Notes: generated from the letters alone by a model not told the origin. Positions 17,762-23,207 are shown, counted from the first letter of the stretch. The stretch is DNA of 35,177 nt from a virus (IMGVR_UViG_3300009788_000215:1-35177), one strand, 5' to 3'. Made by a program: numbers and translations.

Positions 17762-17790
17762 ACGACAATCAACTAGTTGATTGTTATACA
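17762..17790 (+). promoter_or_regulatory. Candidate rightward early promoter
   Basis: ACGACA (17762-17767), a 17-base spacer, TATACA (17785-17790); 4 of 6 matches in each box. A perfect palindrome fills the spacer. Transcription would start near 17797, giving a leader of about 175 bases with two long hairpins before the first gene. Confidence 0.45.
17765..17784. promoter_or_regulatory. Perfect 20-bp palindrome, probable operator
   Basis: The half-site ACAATCAACT is followed by its exact reverse complement AGTTGATTGT. Such two-fold symmetry is typical of dimeric repressor sites, and its position over the promoter spacer fits direct control of the rightward early genes. The regulator is not identified; the ribbon-helix-helix-like protein at 21255 is one candidate. 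Confidence 0.6.
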
Positions 17791-17816
17791 GTTCGGATAG
17801 TTTCCACTCTGCTCAA

Positions 17817-17858
17817 AATCCACACCATGTCAACCTACGGTTGACTATGGTGTGGATT
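17817..17858 (+). promoter_or_regulatory. Long leader hairpin 1
   Basis: Arms 17817-17835 and 17839-17858 form a 19-bp stem (12 bp plus 7 bp, separated by a single bulged T at 17846) with triloop TAC. It is about 20 bases downstream of the proposed start of transcription. No U tract follows, so it is not a standard terminator. A processing or stability element is a possible role. Confidence 0.75.
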
Positions 17859-17907
17859 CCATATATGCTACGTCATGCGCCCGGTATCTACCACGCGAGG
17901 CAAAAGT

Positions 17908-17956
17908 GGGGCTAGGATTCCCCCCTCTTCACGTAGTGAAGGGGGGAATCCGCCCC
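17908..17956 (+). promoter_or_regulatory. Long leader hairpin 2, immediately before the first ribosome-binding site
   Basis: Three stacked stems: GGGGC/GCCCC (5 bp), GGATTCCCCCC/GGGGGGAATCC (11 bp) and TTCAC/GTGAA (5 bp) with triloop GTA; two 2-base bulges (17913-17914 and 17926-17927). Total 21 bp. It ends four bases before AAGGAG of the first gene and would leave that site just exposed. Candidate RNase III substrate, mRNA 5' stabiliser or protein-binding site. Confidence 0.78.
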
Positions 17957-17971
17957 AACAAGGAGTTCGAA

Positions 17972-18196
17972 ATGTCCATGACCAATTCGCTGCAACAGCT
18001 AGCTTTGCTAGCTGGATACAAACCGGAGCCAGTGCCGAAGGCACTTGACTTCGACGACGGTTACACAGGCTATAGCGATTCGTACAACTACTTCGTAGTT
18101 GACTACGACGACCTGATTGAGTCGCACCATCAAGCTTTGCTTGATGAATACGACATTATCGCCACACTCAGCGAAGCTGAGGCCAACTGGAGCTAA
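17972..18196 (+). CDS. First rightward early protein, unknown function
   Basis: 74 aa from the ATG at 17972, with AAGGAG six bases upstream; a longer frame from 17852 would run through the leader hairpin. The protein is acidic, with Tyr/Asp-rich stretches (SYNYFVVDYDDLIE). I do not recognise it. Its coding sequence contains five perfect stem-loops. First-expressed phage genes commonly act on the host; that role is inference from position. Confidence 0.75.
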   Translation: MSMTNSLQQLALLAGYKPEPVPKALDFDDGYTGYSDSYNYFVVDYDDLIESHHQALLDEYDIIATLSEAEANWS

Positions 18197-18197
18197 C

Positions 18198-18401
18198 GTG
18201 ACAATCACACGACGCTACATAGGCTATGTTGCTGGCCGGTCCATTATCCTACCGGATAATGTAGATCGGCTGGCTTACTGCCAACGATTCAAAGTACCAA
18301 GCGATTGCTTGGTACTTAGGTACTCCGAGCTACAATGTTCTGTGAACATTGAGTTCGCCACTCCCCACAACTTGCCGAAGGCAAGGAAGGACATGAAATG
18401 A
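18198..18401 (+). CDS. Early protein 2, unknown function
   Basis: 67 aa, starting at a GTG (18198) with GGAG seven bases upstream and one base after the previous stop. The frame extends upstream to 18117 but only over the first gene. Basic protein with TRRYIGYVAGRSIILPDNVDR and a Lys/Arg-rich C-terminus (PKARKDMK). No family recognised. It carries four perfect stem-loops, including the longest of the array (11 bp at 18292-18317). Its stop overlaps the next ATG as ATGA. Confidence 0.7.
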   Translation: MTITRRYIGYVAGRSIILPDNVDRLAYCQRFKVPSDCLVLRYSELQCSVNIEFATPHNLPKARKDMK

Positions 18402-18658
18402 CCACACGTAACGTCATGACCGTAGAGCAAGCTCTACGTAGTGCTGCTGCCGAGTTCATGGCAGATCGAGGCCCTCAACTGTTCATCACAGATGAACAGG
18501 TTGAGAGGGAAATGTCCACTAACATGCTCCAGTGTAGTTCCCAATGGGAACGACTGGAGTTCTATGGCCTGCCCCTCATCGAAGATGAGGGATTCTACGA
18601 TGACACTCCAGTTACACTGGAGGTCATTACACTCGATGCTCCGCCTCGCGCACAGTGA
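18398..18658 (+). CDS. Early protein 3, unknown function
   Basis: 86 aa, acidic, beginning in an ATGA overlap with the previous gene. Segments include EQALRSAAAEFM (helical) and LEFYGLPLIEDEGFYDD. No motif recognised. Five strong stem-loops lie in its coding sequence (18421-18626), one of them nested (18527-18559). The stop codon falls in the loop of a GCCTCGC/GCGAGGC hairpin (18643-18674). Confidence 0.75.
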   Translation: MTTRNVMTVEQALRSAAAEFMADRGPQLFITDEQVEREMSTNMLQCSSQWERLEFYGLPLIEDEGFYDDTPVTLEVITLDAPPRAQ

Positions 18659-18681
18659 TTACCGCGTGCGAGGCACCGAGA

Positions 18682-18738
18682 CCCTATCTCTCTCGTCAGG
18701 GGAGGAGTCTTACGACTCCCCTGACAGAGAGAGAAGGG
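18682..18738 (+). other. Long intergenic hairpin with TC/GA-repeat arms
   Basis: The outer part pairs CCCT with AGGG and TCTCTCTC with GAGAGAGA; the next part pairs GTCAGGGG with CCCCTGAC; the apex is AGTC/GACT with loop TTAC. About 24 bp in all, interrupted only by small bulges. It lies between early genes 3 and 4, 40 bases before the next ribosome-binding site. No adjacent U tract, so RNase III-type processing is more likely than termination. Confidence 0.75.
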
Positions 18739-18791
18739 GAGAGTTTTGAAAACCCAACAGACGAGGCCCAAGTGGTCCGAAGGAGTTGAAA

Positions 18792-19142
18792 ATGGGTGAC
18801 AAGAGAACGAGCATGAAGGACGTACTCAACGCAGTTGAGTCGCAGACCCAGAGCATTGATGCTCTGGTCACGGCATTAACCGCCAACGCTATTGCCCCGG
18901 CAGCTATTGCTGCCCCGGTAGTTGATGGTGGCGAAGCGCCGAAGGTCGAGGTAGCCGAAGGCTACATGGCTAAAATGACCGAGAAGGCAGCCAACCACGC
19001 CACTACCAAAGGTAGTGAGGTCGTGCTTTATGCACGAAAGAACCAACGTGGCGAGACCAAGCTGGCCTATGCACTGAGGGATCGCTTCGATTCGCTCAAT
19101 GACAAGGGCTTGATTGGCGCTGTCGGCACATTCCAGCCGTAG
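18792..19142 (+). CDS. Early protein 4, unknown function
   Basis: 116 aa from the ATG at 18792 with AAGGAG six bases upstream; this start region (AAGGAGTTGAAAATG) is almost identical to that of the first early gene (AAGGAGTTCGAAATG). The N-terminal 30 residues are helical, followed by an Ala/Pro-rich linker (AIAPAAIAAPVVDGGEAP, about 31-48) and a basic, globular-looking C-terminal half (VVLYARKNQRGETKLAYALRD, partly cited). No family recognised. It holds seven stem-loops, the last of which includes its stop codon. Confidence 0.75.
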   Translation: MGDKRTSMKDVLNAVESQTQSIDALVTALTANAIAPAAIAAPVVDGGEAPKVEVAEGYMAKMTEKAANHATTKGSEVVLYARKNQRGETKLAYALRDRFDSLNDKGLIGAVGTFQP

Positions 19143-19250
19143 GCTGGAGTGTTCAGGGTAACACAGCATAGCTGTGTTATCTTGAGCATTAAGCGGAGTG
19201 GCACATCACTCAGATAATCTTGCGACGGTATACCACGCTCGATTGTGTTT

Positions 19251-19277
19251 GTTTGTGCCTACTCCCACACTTTTTTT
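19251..19277 (+). terminator. Weak possible terminator after the first early unit
   Basis: A short stem (TGTG/CACA around an 8-base loop) is followed closely by seven T. It lies just before the next promoter, where an end of transcription would make sense, but the stem is short. Confidence 0.25.
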
Positions 19278-19288
19278 GCCCGTTGGAT

Positions 19289-19317
19289 TTGACATAACGT
19301 CACTGTTCTTTGATAGT
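19289..19317 (+). promoter_or_regulatory. Strong sigma-70-like promoter for the second early unit
   Basis: A perfect TTGACA (19289-19294), a 17-base spacer and GATAGT (19312-19317; 4 of 6 matches). Transcription would start near 19324, leaving a leader of about 315 bases before the gene at 19639. Best promoter match seen in the window. Confidence 0.6.
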
Positions 19318-19542
19318 GGCATCTAGTCTCATAGGACTGAACCCATAGGTGAAACACAGGCTCGGTAGTTGACGTCCATGCCCTACCTAAGTAGCCGTGC
19401 TATATGGGGAACGACCGTCGAGTGTAAAGCTGGAGCCACTATTAAAGCATAGAACGTGTGTCTTGAGTGACCAACACCTATGTATTGGACGCTTGCTCTC
19501 ACCAAGTAGCGATGACATTAGAGTCAGAGCTACGCTGTCACT

Positions 19543-19567
19543 GGTAAGGTACTTGAAGTACCTAACC
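19543..19567 (+). repeat. Inverted repeat in the leader before gene 19639
   Basis: GGT-A-AGGTACT, loop TGA, AGTACCT-A-ACC: ten base pairs with one A/A mismatch. It belongs to the same triloop style as the upstream hairpins. Confidence 0.55.
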
Positions 19568-19638
19568 CTGTGGACCAGAGGTTGAGTGTAAAGGCAGGCG
19601 TCCACCTATTCTACCACTGTCCTATTAAGGAGGACACC

Positions 19639-20031
19639 ATGAACCAAGTGAAACTGAGGTATGCAAGGGAACGACTGAGTTCCATCGTTGCACTGAAGTG
19701 TAGTGCAGTACCGGGGTATGACCATGAGGACGAGCTTGAGTGGGACGACGTACTCAAACGTCTGCGTGCTGGCACAGCCACCGTCAACTGGAACACCATT
19801 GGCAAATCGAAGAACCAATGGGGCCACAGACATGGCATTAGCGACAGTATCGAGCATCAGGTTGTCGGCAAAGAGAACGCTGCTATTGAGCGGCGTAACA
19901 AGGCAGCCAATGTCCGTCGTGACAAGGCCCAAGAGAAGATACGTGCAGCGGGTCGCCGGGTAGAGGACGAGCTAGTGTTGGGTGACGAGGCCAAGGCAAT
20001 GGCCCTGCTTGACAAGTTCGCTGCCTCATGA
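19639..20031 (+). CDS. Early helical protein, unknown function
   Basis: 130 aa from the ATG at 19639, preceded by the strong TTAAGGAGG site; the frame extends upstream to 19570 without such a site. Charged and basic; the C-terminal half is a long Lys/Arg/Glu-rich helix (RRNKAANVRRDKAQEKIRAA), possibly a coiled coil or nucleic-acid-binding. The N-terminal half has an acidic patch (YDHEDELEWDDVL). Its stop overlaps the start of the pseudopilin gene (ATGA), so the two are probably translationally coupled. Confidence 0.78.
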   Translation: MNQVKLRYARERLSSIVALKCSAVPGYDHEDELEWDDVLKRLRAGTATVNWNTIGKSKNQWGHRHGISDSIEHQVVGKENAAIERRNKAANVRRDKAQEKIRAAGRRVEDELVLGDEAKAMALLDKFAAS

Positions 20032-20495
20032 GGGGCTTCTCACTTATCGAGCTGTTGATTGCACTAGCTATCGCTAGTATCCTGGCAATGGTCGCTGGCC
20101 CCCTGATATTTGGGGGCATCGACTGTAAGAAGCAGAGGATAGGGTGGATACCTAGTGCCAAGGTAAGTGCTGCTATTGGTGAGGTAGGCTCGGCCTACCT
20201 TGACCTCTTACGTAGGACTGAGTTCATCCAAGGTCCCATTGACATCGGTGAAGTGGACCTCGGCCTTGATTATTGGGGCAACCCTTATCAGTTCCTCGAC
20301 CACTCAACTGTCAATGGCAATGGACCCAAGCGTAAGTACAAGAGCAACGTACCTGTCAACAGCAGGTATGACTTCTATAGCATGGGACCAGACGGTAAGA
20401 CAGCCACACCTATGGTGTCGGAGCCGGGTGGTGATGACATTGTAATAGCTAACGACGGCAGCTACGTAGGTGTAGCCTGCTTCTACGGAGACTGA
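20028..20495 (+). CDS. Type II secretion/type IV pilus-like pseudopilin (GspG-like)
   Basis: 155 aa. The N-terminus MRG|FSLIELLIALAIASILA carries a canonical prepilin site: Gly before the cut, Phe at +1, Glu at +5 (residue 8), then a hydrophobic helix to about residue 24. The C-terminal domain has DYWGNPY (81-87), YDFYSMGPDG (114-123) and GGDDI (134-138), matching the conserved Trp-Gly-x-Pro-Tyr and calcium-site pattern of GspG major pseudopilins. Cys33 and Cys151 may bond. Processing would need the host prepilin peptidase (PilD/GspO type). It could join or poison host pili or secretion pseudopili, for example to block other phages. That function is inference; the family resemblance is strong. 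The gene is in frame, with an ATGA overlap upstream and a TGACATG contact downstream, in a phage operon. Confidence 0.88.
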   Translation: MRGFSLIELLIALAIASILAMVAGPLIFGGIDCKKQRIGWIPSAKVSAAIGEVGSAYLDLLRRTEFIQGPIDIGEVDLGLDYWGNPYQFLDHSTVNGNGPKRKYKSNVPVNSRYDFYSMGPDGKTATPMVSEPGGDDIVIANDGSYVGVACFYGD

Positions 20496-20496
20496 C

Positions 20497-20814
20497 ATGA
20501 TTGCATCTGAACTGATTGTTATTACCCTGCTCATTATCTATTCGATCTGCTTAACATGGATGTGGGCTGTAGCACATGCCGAAGTTAAGGACCGGGCATC
20601 AGCACTCAACACAGAGTATCTTGCTTGCCAAAGGGATCGTAACGTGGCATGTGAGAAGTTCGACTCGTTACTGGCCCATCTCAATGCAATATGTCTGATA
20701 GCGGAGGATGCAGACCAAGCTGCGGAGCGTACTGAGTTCACGCACCGATACGAGACACCACTCTCGGAACTCAATGCTCGTATCATGCAGACCCAAGATC
20801 ATGACGTATTCTAG
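20497..20814 (+). CDS. Single-pass membrane protein next to the pseudopilin
   Basis: 105 aa. One N-terminal membrane helix (about residues 5-27, IVITLLIIYSICLTWMWAV) is followed by a charged helical domain with four Cys in total beyond it (about 44, 51, 66). The ATG is one base after the pseudopilin stop. It may be an accessory to the pseudopilin or an independent membrane effector; no family recognised. Confidence 0.7.
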   Translation: MIASELIVITLLIIYSICLTWMWAVAHAEVKDRASALNTEYLACQRDRNVACEKFDSLLAHLNAICLIAEDADQAAERTEFTHRYETPLSELNARIMQTQDHDVF

Positions 20815-20872
20815 CATCGAGGACTACTGGTTCTGGTACGTACACATGTACCAGCATTTCGACAACTACTAA
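20801..20872 (+). CDS. Possible 23-aa aromatic micro-protein
   Basis: MTYSSIEDYWFWYVHMYQHF and three more residues: 23 aa with 9 aromatic residues. It overlaps the previous gene by 14 bases and fills the gap to the next, in keeping with the compact layout, but has no good ribosome-binding site. Its codons include a CTGGTAC/GTACCAG hairpin. Confidence 0.3.
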   Translation: MTYSSIEDYWFWYVHMYQHFDNY

Positions 20873-20882
20873 GGGTAAGGAC

Positions 20883-21080
20883 ATGGCAAAGACCCGAACG
20901 GTAGTCACGACATTGAAGTGTCGCTTGGATCAAGTGATCACTCAACGTGACACCATAGCACAGGACGGTACAATCACGGAACGTGAGGTCATAATGGAAA
21001 CACCGGACCTTGTATCTATTGACTTTGATATGCTGCGACTAGCAGAAGAGGTGAGGGACGATGTACATAATAAAGAATGA
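20883..21080 (+). CDS. Small early protein, unknown function
   Basis: 65 aa with GGGTAAGG upstream. N-terminal beta-like segment (TRTVVTTLKCRLDQVITQ) and an acidic C-terminus (MLRLAEEVRDDV). No motif recognised. It overlaps the next gene by 20 bases. Confidence 0.65.
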   Translation: MAKTRTVVTTLKCRLDQVITQRDTIAQDGTITEREVIMETPDLVSIDFDMLRLAEEVRDDVHNKE

Positions 21081-21258
21081 CCATCGCAATGCGTTCAAGA
21101 CCTATGATGGGTGGACCACCATCGAAGATGGTGTACTCACTGGGTTGCAGAATGTGATGCGCTTCACTGAACGTGAGGCTACGCTCAACGAGGCCCGGCT
21201 ACCTAGTGGTAGTCGGTTCATTTACTTTCCCCGCCGAAGGTGGAAGGATTTACCATGA
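21061..21258 (+). CDS. Small early protein, unknown function
   Basis: 65 aa. Contains KTYDGWTTIEDG and a basic C-terminus (YFPRRRWKDLP). The CACCATC-GAA-GATGGTG hairpin (7 bp, 21117-21133) lies in its coding sequence. Overlaps its neighbours at both ends. Confidence 0.65.
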   Translation: MYIIKNDHRNAFKTYDGWTTIEDGVLTGLQNVMRFTEREATLNEARLPSGSRFIYFPRRRWKDLP

Positions 21259-21431
21259 CTGATAAGACAGAGACAGAGACCATTGAGATCCACTTGTCTG
21301 AGCATGAGCTATTGACGTATGCCATGCTCGCACATGACGAGGACATTACACTCAATGAATGGTTCGTGCGTGCTATACGAGCACGCCTTGAAGCAGAGGG
21401 TATCACTGATAACACACTCGACACTAGCTGA
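21255..21431 (+). CDS. Ribbon-helix-helix-like small protein
   Basis: 58 aa from the ATG at 21255, with AAGGA upstream; a 5-residue extension to 21240 is less likely. After an acidic, Thr/Glu-rich strand (TETETIEIHLSE) comes DEDITLNEWFVRAIRARLEA, resembling the helix pair of Arc/MetJ or HicB-type DNA-binding proteins (strand, helix, turn with a small residue, helix). A transcription regulator, perhaps of the early promoter palindrome, is a reasonable guess. A 7-bp hairpin (21368-21386) lies within it. Confidence 0.65.
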   Translation: MTDKTETETIEIHLSEHELLTYAMLAHDEDITLNEWFVRAIRARLEAEGITDNTLDTS

Positions 21432-21684
21432 CCTGCGTAGGTTGTACCATCACCTGATACATGGTGGGCGGTGGAACTATAACGTAGATACCGACCGGCT
21501 AGCTCAAGGTATCCGCACTATCGAGGAACTGGACGAGGGTAACTGCCGTCGTCATTGCACTACAAGCAAGACACAGTTCGCACGTGGTGCAGAGTGGGCT
21601 ACTGGATTCCTTCCCGATGGTTGGGAAGAGGCATACACTGAGCTAAAGGGACGAGAGCAATGGAAGACTACGAACGAAAGCTAG
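21388..21684 (+). CDS. Small early protein with uncertain start
   Basis: The frame is open from 21319, but that ATG would overlap the previous gene by over 110 bases and no candidate start has a good ribosome-binding site. A TTG at 21388 (98 aa) or 21442 is possible. The protein-like part runs from LRRLYHHLIHGGRWNYNVDTD to WATGFLPDGWEEAYTEL. No family recognised. Confidence 0.5.
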   Translation: MKQRVSLITHSTLADLRRLYHHLIHGGRWNYNVDTDRLAQGIRTIEELDEGNCRRHCTTSKTQFARGAEWATGFLPDGWEEAYTELKGREQWKTTNES

Positions 21685-21743
21685 TGCGGGTAGTGGTCGG
21701 CCTGCTGCTCATCACTATCGTGTGCATACATGCTGTGCTATAG
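21660..21743 (+). CDS. Possible 27-aa membrane micro-protein
   Basis: Short charged N-terminus (MEDYERKLVR) followed by one hydrophobic helix (VVVGLLLITIVCIHAVL). Overlaps the genes on both sides. One of several tiny membrane proteins in this region. Confidence 0.45.
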   Translation: MEDYERKLVRVVVGLLLITIVCIHAVL

Positions 21744-22050
21744 AGACAGAGCATGGTGTAGTGAACGACGATGTGGTAACCTAGAGTGTAGCCGCAACGT
21801 AACACCCGAGGTACATAAGGCAGCTTGTCATTGGTGGAATAGTGACGACTACCCTATATCAATATCGAATTTCAAATCAGATGACTGTGGCTACGTGCCA
21901 CTGAAGGAGGACGTATGCGTTTTAAGGACAGGTGGAAGCGGCACTCAATCGCCGTGCCCAAGCTCACTCGGACCTATGAACGACTCGTTAAAGCAGACGA
22001 TTGGACCCGAGAAAACAAGCGAGCCAATCACGTTAAGGTTGAAGAGATAG
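21730..22050 (+). CDS. Cys/Trp-rich small protein
   Basis: 106 aa as read. The first 65 residues hold seven Cys (CYRDRAWCSERRCGNLEC, then CHWW and DDCGY) and the segment WWNSDDYPIS, a pattern resembling small metal-binding phage proteins. The last 40 residues overlap the next gene, which has a much better start signal, and look like out-of-frame sequence. A short indel near 21920 or a true long overlap would both explain this. Confidence 0.5.
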   Translation: MLCYRDRAWCSERRCGNLECSRNVTPEVHKAACHWWNSDDYPISISNFKSDDCGYVPLKEDVCVLRTGGSGTQSPCPSSLGPMNDSLKQTIGPEKTSEPITLRLKR

Positions 22051-22139
22051 TGTATGCTCACAACGTGTACCGCCAGGTAGTAGACGGTAAGGTAACCAAG
22101 CAACTATGGCACAAGGGTGCATTGGTTGGGTCAGTGTGA
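21915..22139 (+). CDS. Small basic protein, unknown function
   Basis: 74 aa, with one of the strongest ribosome-binding sites of the region (GAAGGAGGACGT before ATG). Basic and helical at the N-terminus, beta-like C-terminus (YRQVVDGKVTKQLWHKGALVG). Followed directly (TGATG) by a membrane micro-protein. Confidence 0.7.
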   Translation: MRFKDRWKRHSIAVPKLTRTYERLVKADDWTRENKRANHVKVEEIVYAHNVYRQVVDGKVTKQLWHKGALVGSV

Positions 22140-22231
22140 TGTGGCTTGTACTCAGTGCCATCGCACTAATCACAGGACACATGGCCTTGGCCATTGTGTT
22201 CTTCATCATGTACTCCATTGGAGATAGCTAA
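22139..22231 (+). CDS. 30-aa membrane micro-protein
   Basis: Almost wholly hydrophobic (MWLVLSAIALITGHMALAIV and ten more residues). The start overlaps the preceding stop as TGATG and its stop overlaps the next ATG as TAATG. Likely one membrane helix. Confidence 0.55.
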   Translation: MWLVLSAIALITGHMALAIVFFIMYSIGDS

Positions 22232-22401
22232 TGACCATCCGACAACGCATTGCGTACCGCAAGGCTCGCTTCTATGATAAGCTGAGTGACTACGCCAAGT
22301 GGAGAGCACAAGACCTGCACTACTACGCCGAGACAGGGCGTGATAGGATGGCCGACCTCGTAGCACTACACCTGGGCATGAAAGGGGACGACAATGAATA
22401 A
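22231..22401 (+). CDS. Small basic helical protein
   Basis: 56 aa, rich in Arg, Lys, Tyr and Asp, predicted helical (KARFYDKLSDYAKWRAQDL). Coupled to neighbours by overlaps on both sides. No family recognised. Confidence 0.55.
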   Translation: MTIRQRIAYRKARFYDKLSDYAKWRAQDLHYYAETGRDRMADLVALHLGMKGDDNE

Positions 22402-22561
22402 CCTCACTGGCACACTGGCAGTAATAGCCTTGTGTCTCATCAGCTACCGAGTGTATGAAATCGGAGAGCTATTGCGAGAGCGTCATGAGGCATCAGTAAC
22501 GGCGGAGTGTACTGCCCCTACTGTATGTCGTAACGAATTCGGACACAGAAAGGAGTGTTGA
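22394..22561 (+). CDS. Small protein with N-terminal membrane helix
   Basis: 55 aa. Hydrophobic helix at residues 5-20 (TGTLAVIALCLISYRV), then a charged helix and a C-terminal part with Cys 39, 45 and 55. Overlaps the previous gene by 8 bases. Confidence 0.5.
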   Translation: MNNLTGTLAVIALCLISYRVYEIGELLRERHEASVTAECTAPTVCRNEFGHRKEC

Positions 22562-22563
22562 CA

Positions 22564-22770
22564 ATGTGGAATAAGATCATGGAGTACGTGTTAATCGCCG
22601 TCATCGTAGGTATCATCATGGTGACATTACTCATAGCTGGAACGCTGCTCTTACCTGTGTTTGTATTGGGCTGCGGCACACTAACAGTAGCTTGGGTGGT
22701 AGTGAAGTTCTCCTCTCTCTTCCGTCGGAGCGAAGCGACGACGGAGAGAGAGAGGAGGGAAGGTGGATGA
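22564..22770 (+). CDS. Small membrane protein with two hydrophobic segments
   Basis: 68 aa from the ATG at 22564, with AAAGGAG upstream. Two hydrophobic segments (about residues 9-27 and 30-48) are followed by a charged tail (RRSEATTERERREGG). That tail is encoded by a long hairpin (22711-22756), so its sequence may be set by the RNA structure. Confidence 0.65.
   Translation: MWNKIMEYVLIAVIVGIIMVTLLIAGTLLLPVFVLGCGTLTVAWVVVKFSSLFRRSEATTERERREGG
22711..22756 (+). other. Long hairpin with TC/GA-repeat arms at a gene end
   Basis: TCCTCTCTCT pairs with AGAGAGAGGA (10 bp), then after one bulged G, TCCGTCG pairs with CGACGGA (7 bp), with an 11-base loop. The arms resemble those of the hairpin at 18682-18738. 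It ends 10 bases before the next start codon. Confidence 0.72.
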
Positions 22771-23207
22771 TGCAACTCACAGTAACGAAGAACAGATTTG
22801 ATGCACCGAATACAATCAGCCGGTTCCATGCAAACAGGCAAGCTATGTTTGATGCAGTAGCAGAGTGGGACGGTAGTTGGCCCGGTGTTAAAGAGTGGAA
22901 CGTGTGGTTTAACGACACGATCTTCTTCGGTCGATACCGCAACCTAGCCGAGCTTCACAAGATGGAAGCCGAGGTAGCAGAGGAAGAATCAGATGAGCAC
23001 ATGGATGCAACAGCACACAGCGAAGCTGTCGAGGTCGCCGCTCTCAGTGGGGAAGAGTTCCTTACTGAACTCGACGAACTCCTTACTGACGATATCCCCC
23101 TCGAAAGTATTGTCTCCCCAGTGGAGCAGCGGAGCGTGGTCACACCTGAACAGGACGATGAAGCTAGGCCAAGTCTGCCTCTCATTGACATCACGGTGCG
23201 CTCATGA
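22767..23207 (+). CDS. Acidic early protein, unknown function
   Basis: 146 aa from tandem ATG codons at 22767/22770 after GAAGGTGG. The first 65 residues look globular (WPGVKEWNVWFNDTIFFG); the rest is very acidic and disordered-looking (EVAEEESDEHMD, LTELDELLTDDIPLE). Such acidic tails occur in DNA-mimic or partner-binding proteins, but no family is recognised. Confidence 0.65.
   Translation: MMQLTVTKNRFDAPNTISRFHANRQAMFDAVAEWDGSWPGVKEWNVWFNDTIFFGRYRNLAELHKMEAEVAEEESDEHMDATAHSEAVEVAALSGEEFLTELDELLTDDIPLESIVSPVEQRSVVTPEQDDEARPSLPLIDITVRS

Larger units (their letters stand above)
17996..19185 (+). repeat. Dense array of perfect stem-loops within four early genes
   Basis: Span, stem length and loop: 17996-18014 (8, TTT); 18031-18045 (6, GAA); 18085-18101 (7, TTC); 18128-18146 (8, TTT); 18167-18181 (6, GAA); 18242-18261 (8, TACC); 18292-18317 (11, GATT); 18333-18351 (8, TGT); 18371-18385 (6, GAA); 18421-18438 (7, CAAG); 18479-18499 (9, ACA); 18537-18551 (6, AAT, inside a 7-bp outer stem 18527-18559); 18573-18591 (8, GAA); 18606-18622 (7, TAC); 18824-18840 (7, GCA); 18848-18867 (8, TTGA); 18899-18914 (6, TATT); 18951-18965 (6, GAA); 19001-19017 (7, AAA); 19021-19037 (6, TTTAT); 19132-19148 (7, GTA); 19159-19179 (9, ATA). 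Stem sequences mostly differ, so this is a repeated structure, not a repeated sequence. With equal base use, about one such perfect 6-bp stem would be expected in this length. Confidence 0.85.
19143..19638 (+). other. Non-coding stretch of about 500 bases
   Basis: No frame here has both a ribosome-binding site and a protein-like composition. It contains a 15-bp hairpin with two G-U pairs (19153-19185), a T7 run (19271-19277), a strong promoter-like sequence (19289-19317), a direct repeat GAGTGTAAAG (19420-19429 and 19584-19593) and an inverted repeat (19543-19567). It could encode a structured small RNA or be a long leader for the next gene. Confidence 0.6.

Noticed and set aside
17659-17844. 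Small plus-strand gene in the divergent spacer
   Set aside because: No ribosome-binding site, and it crosses the candidate promoter, operator palindrome and first leader hairpin.
17852-17971. N-terminal extension of the first early gene
   Set aside because: It would translate the long leader hairpin; the ATG at 17972 has an ideal AAGGAG site.
17996-19185. CRISPR array or inserted repetitive element in the hairpin-rich region
   Set aside because: There are no repeated units of equal sequence or regular spacers; stems differ in sequence and lie inside intact genes.
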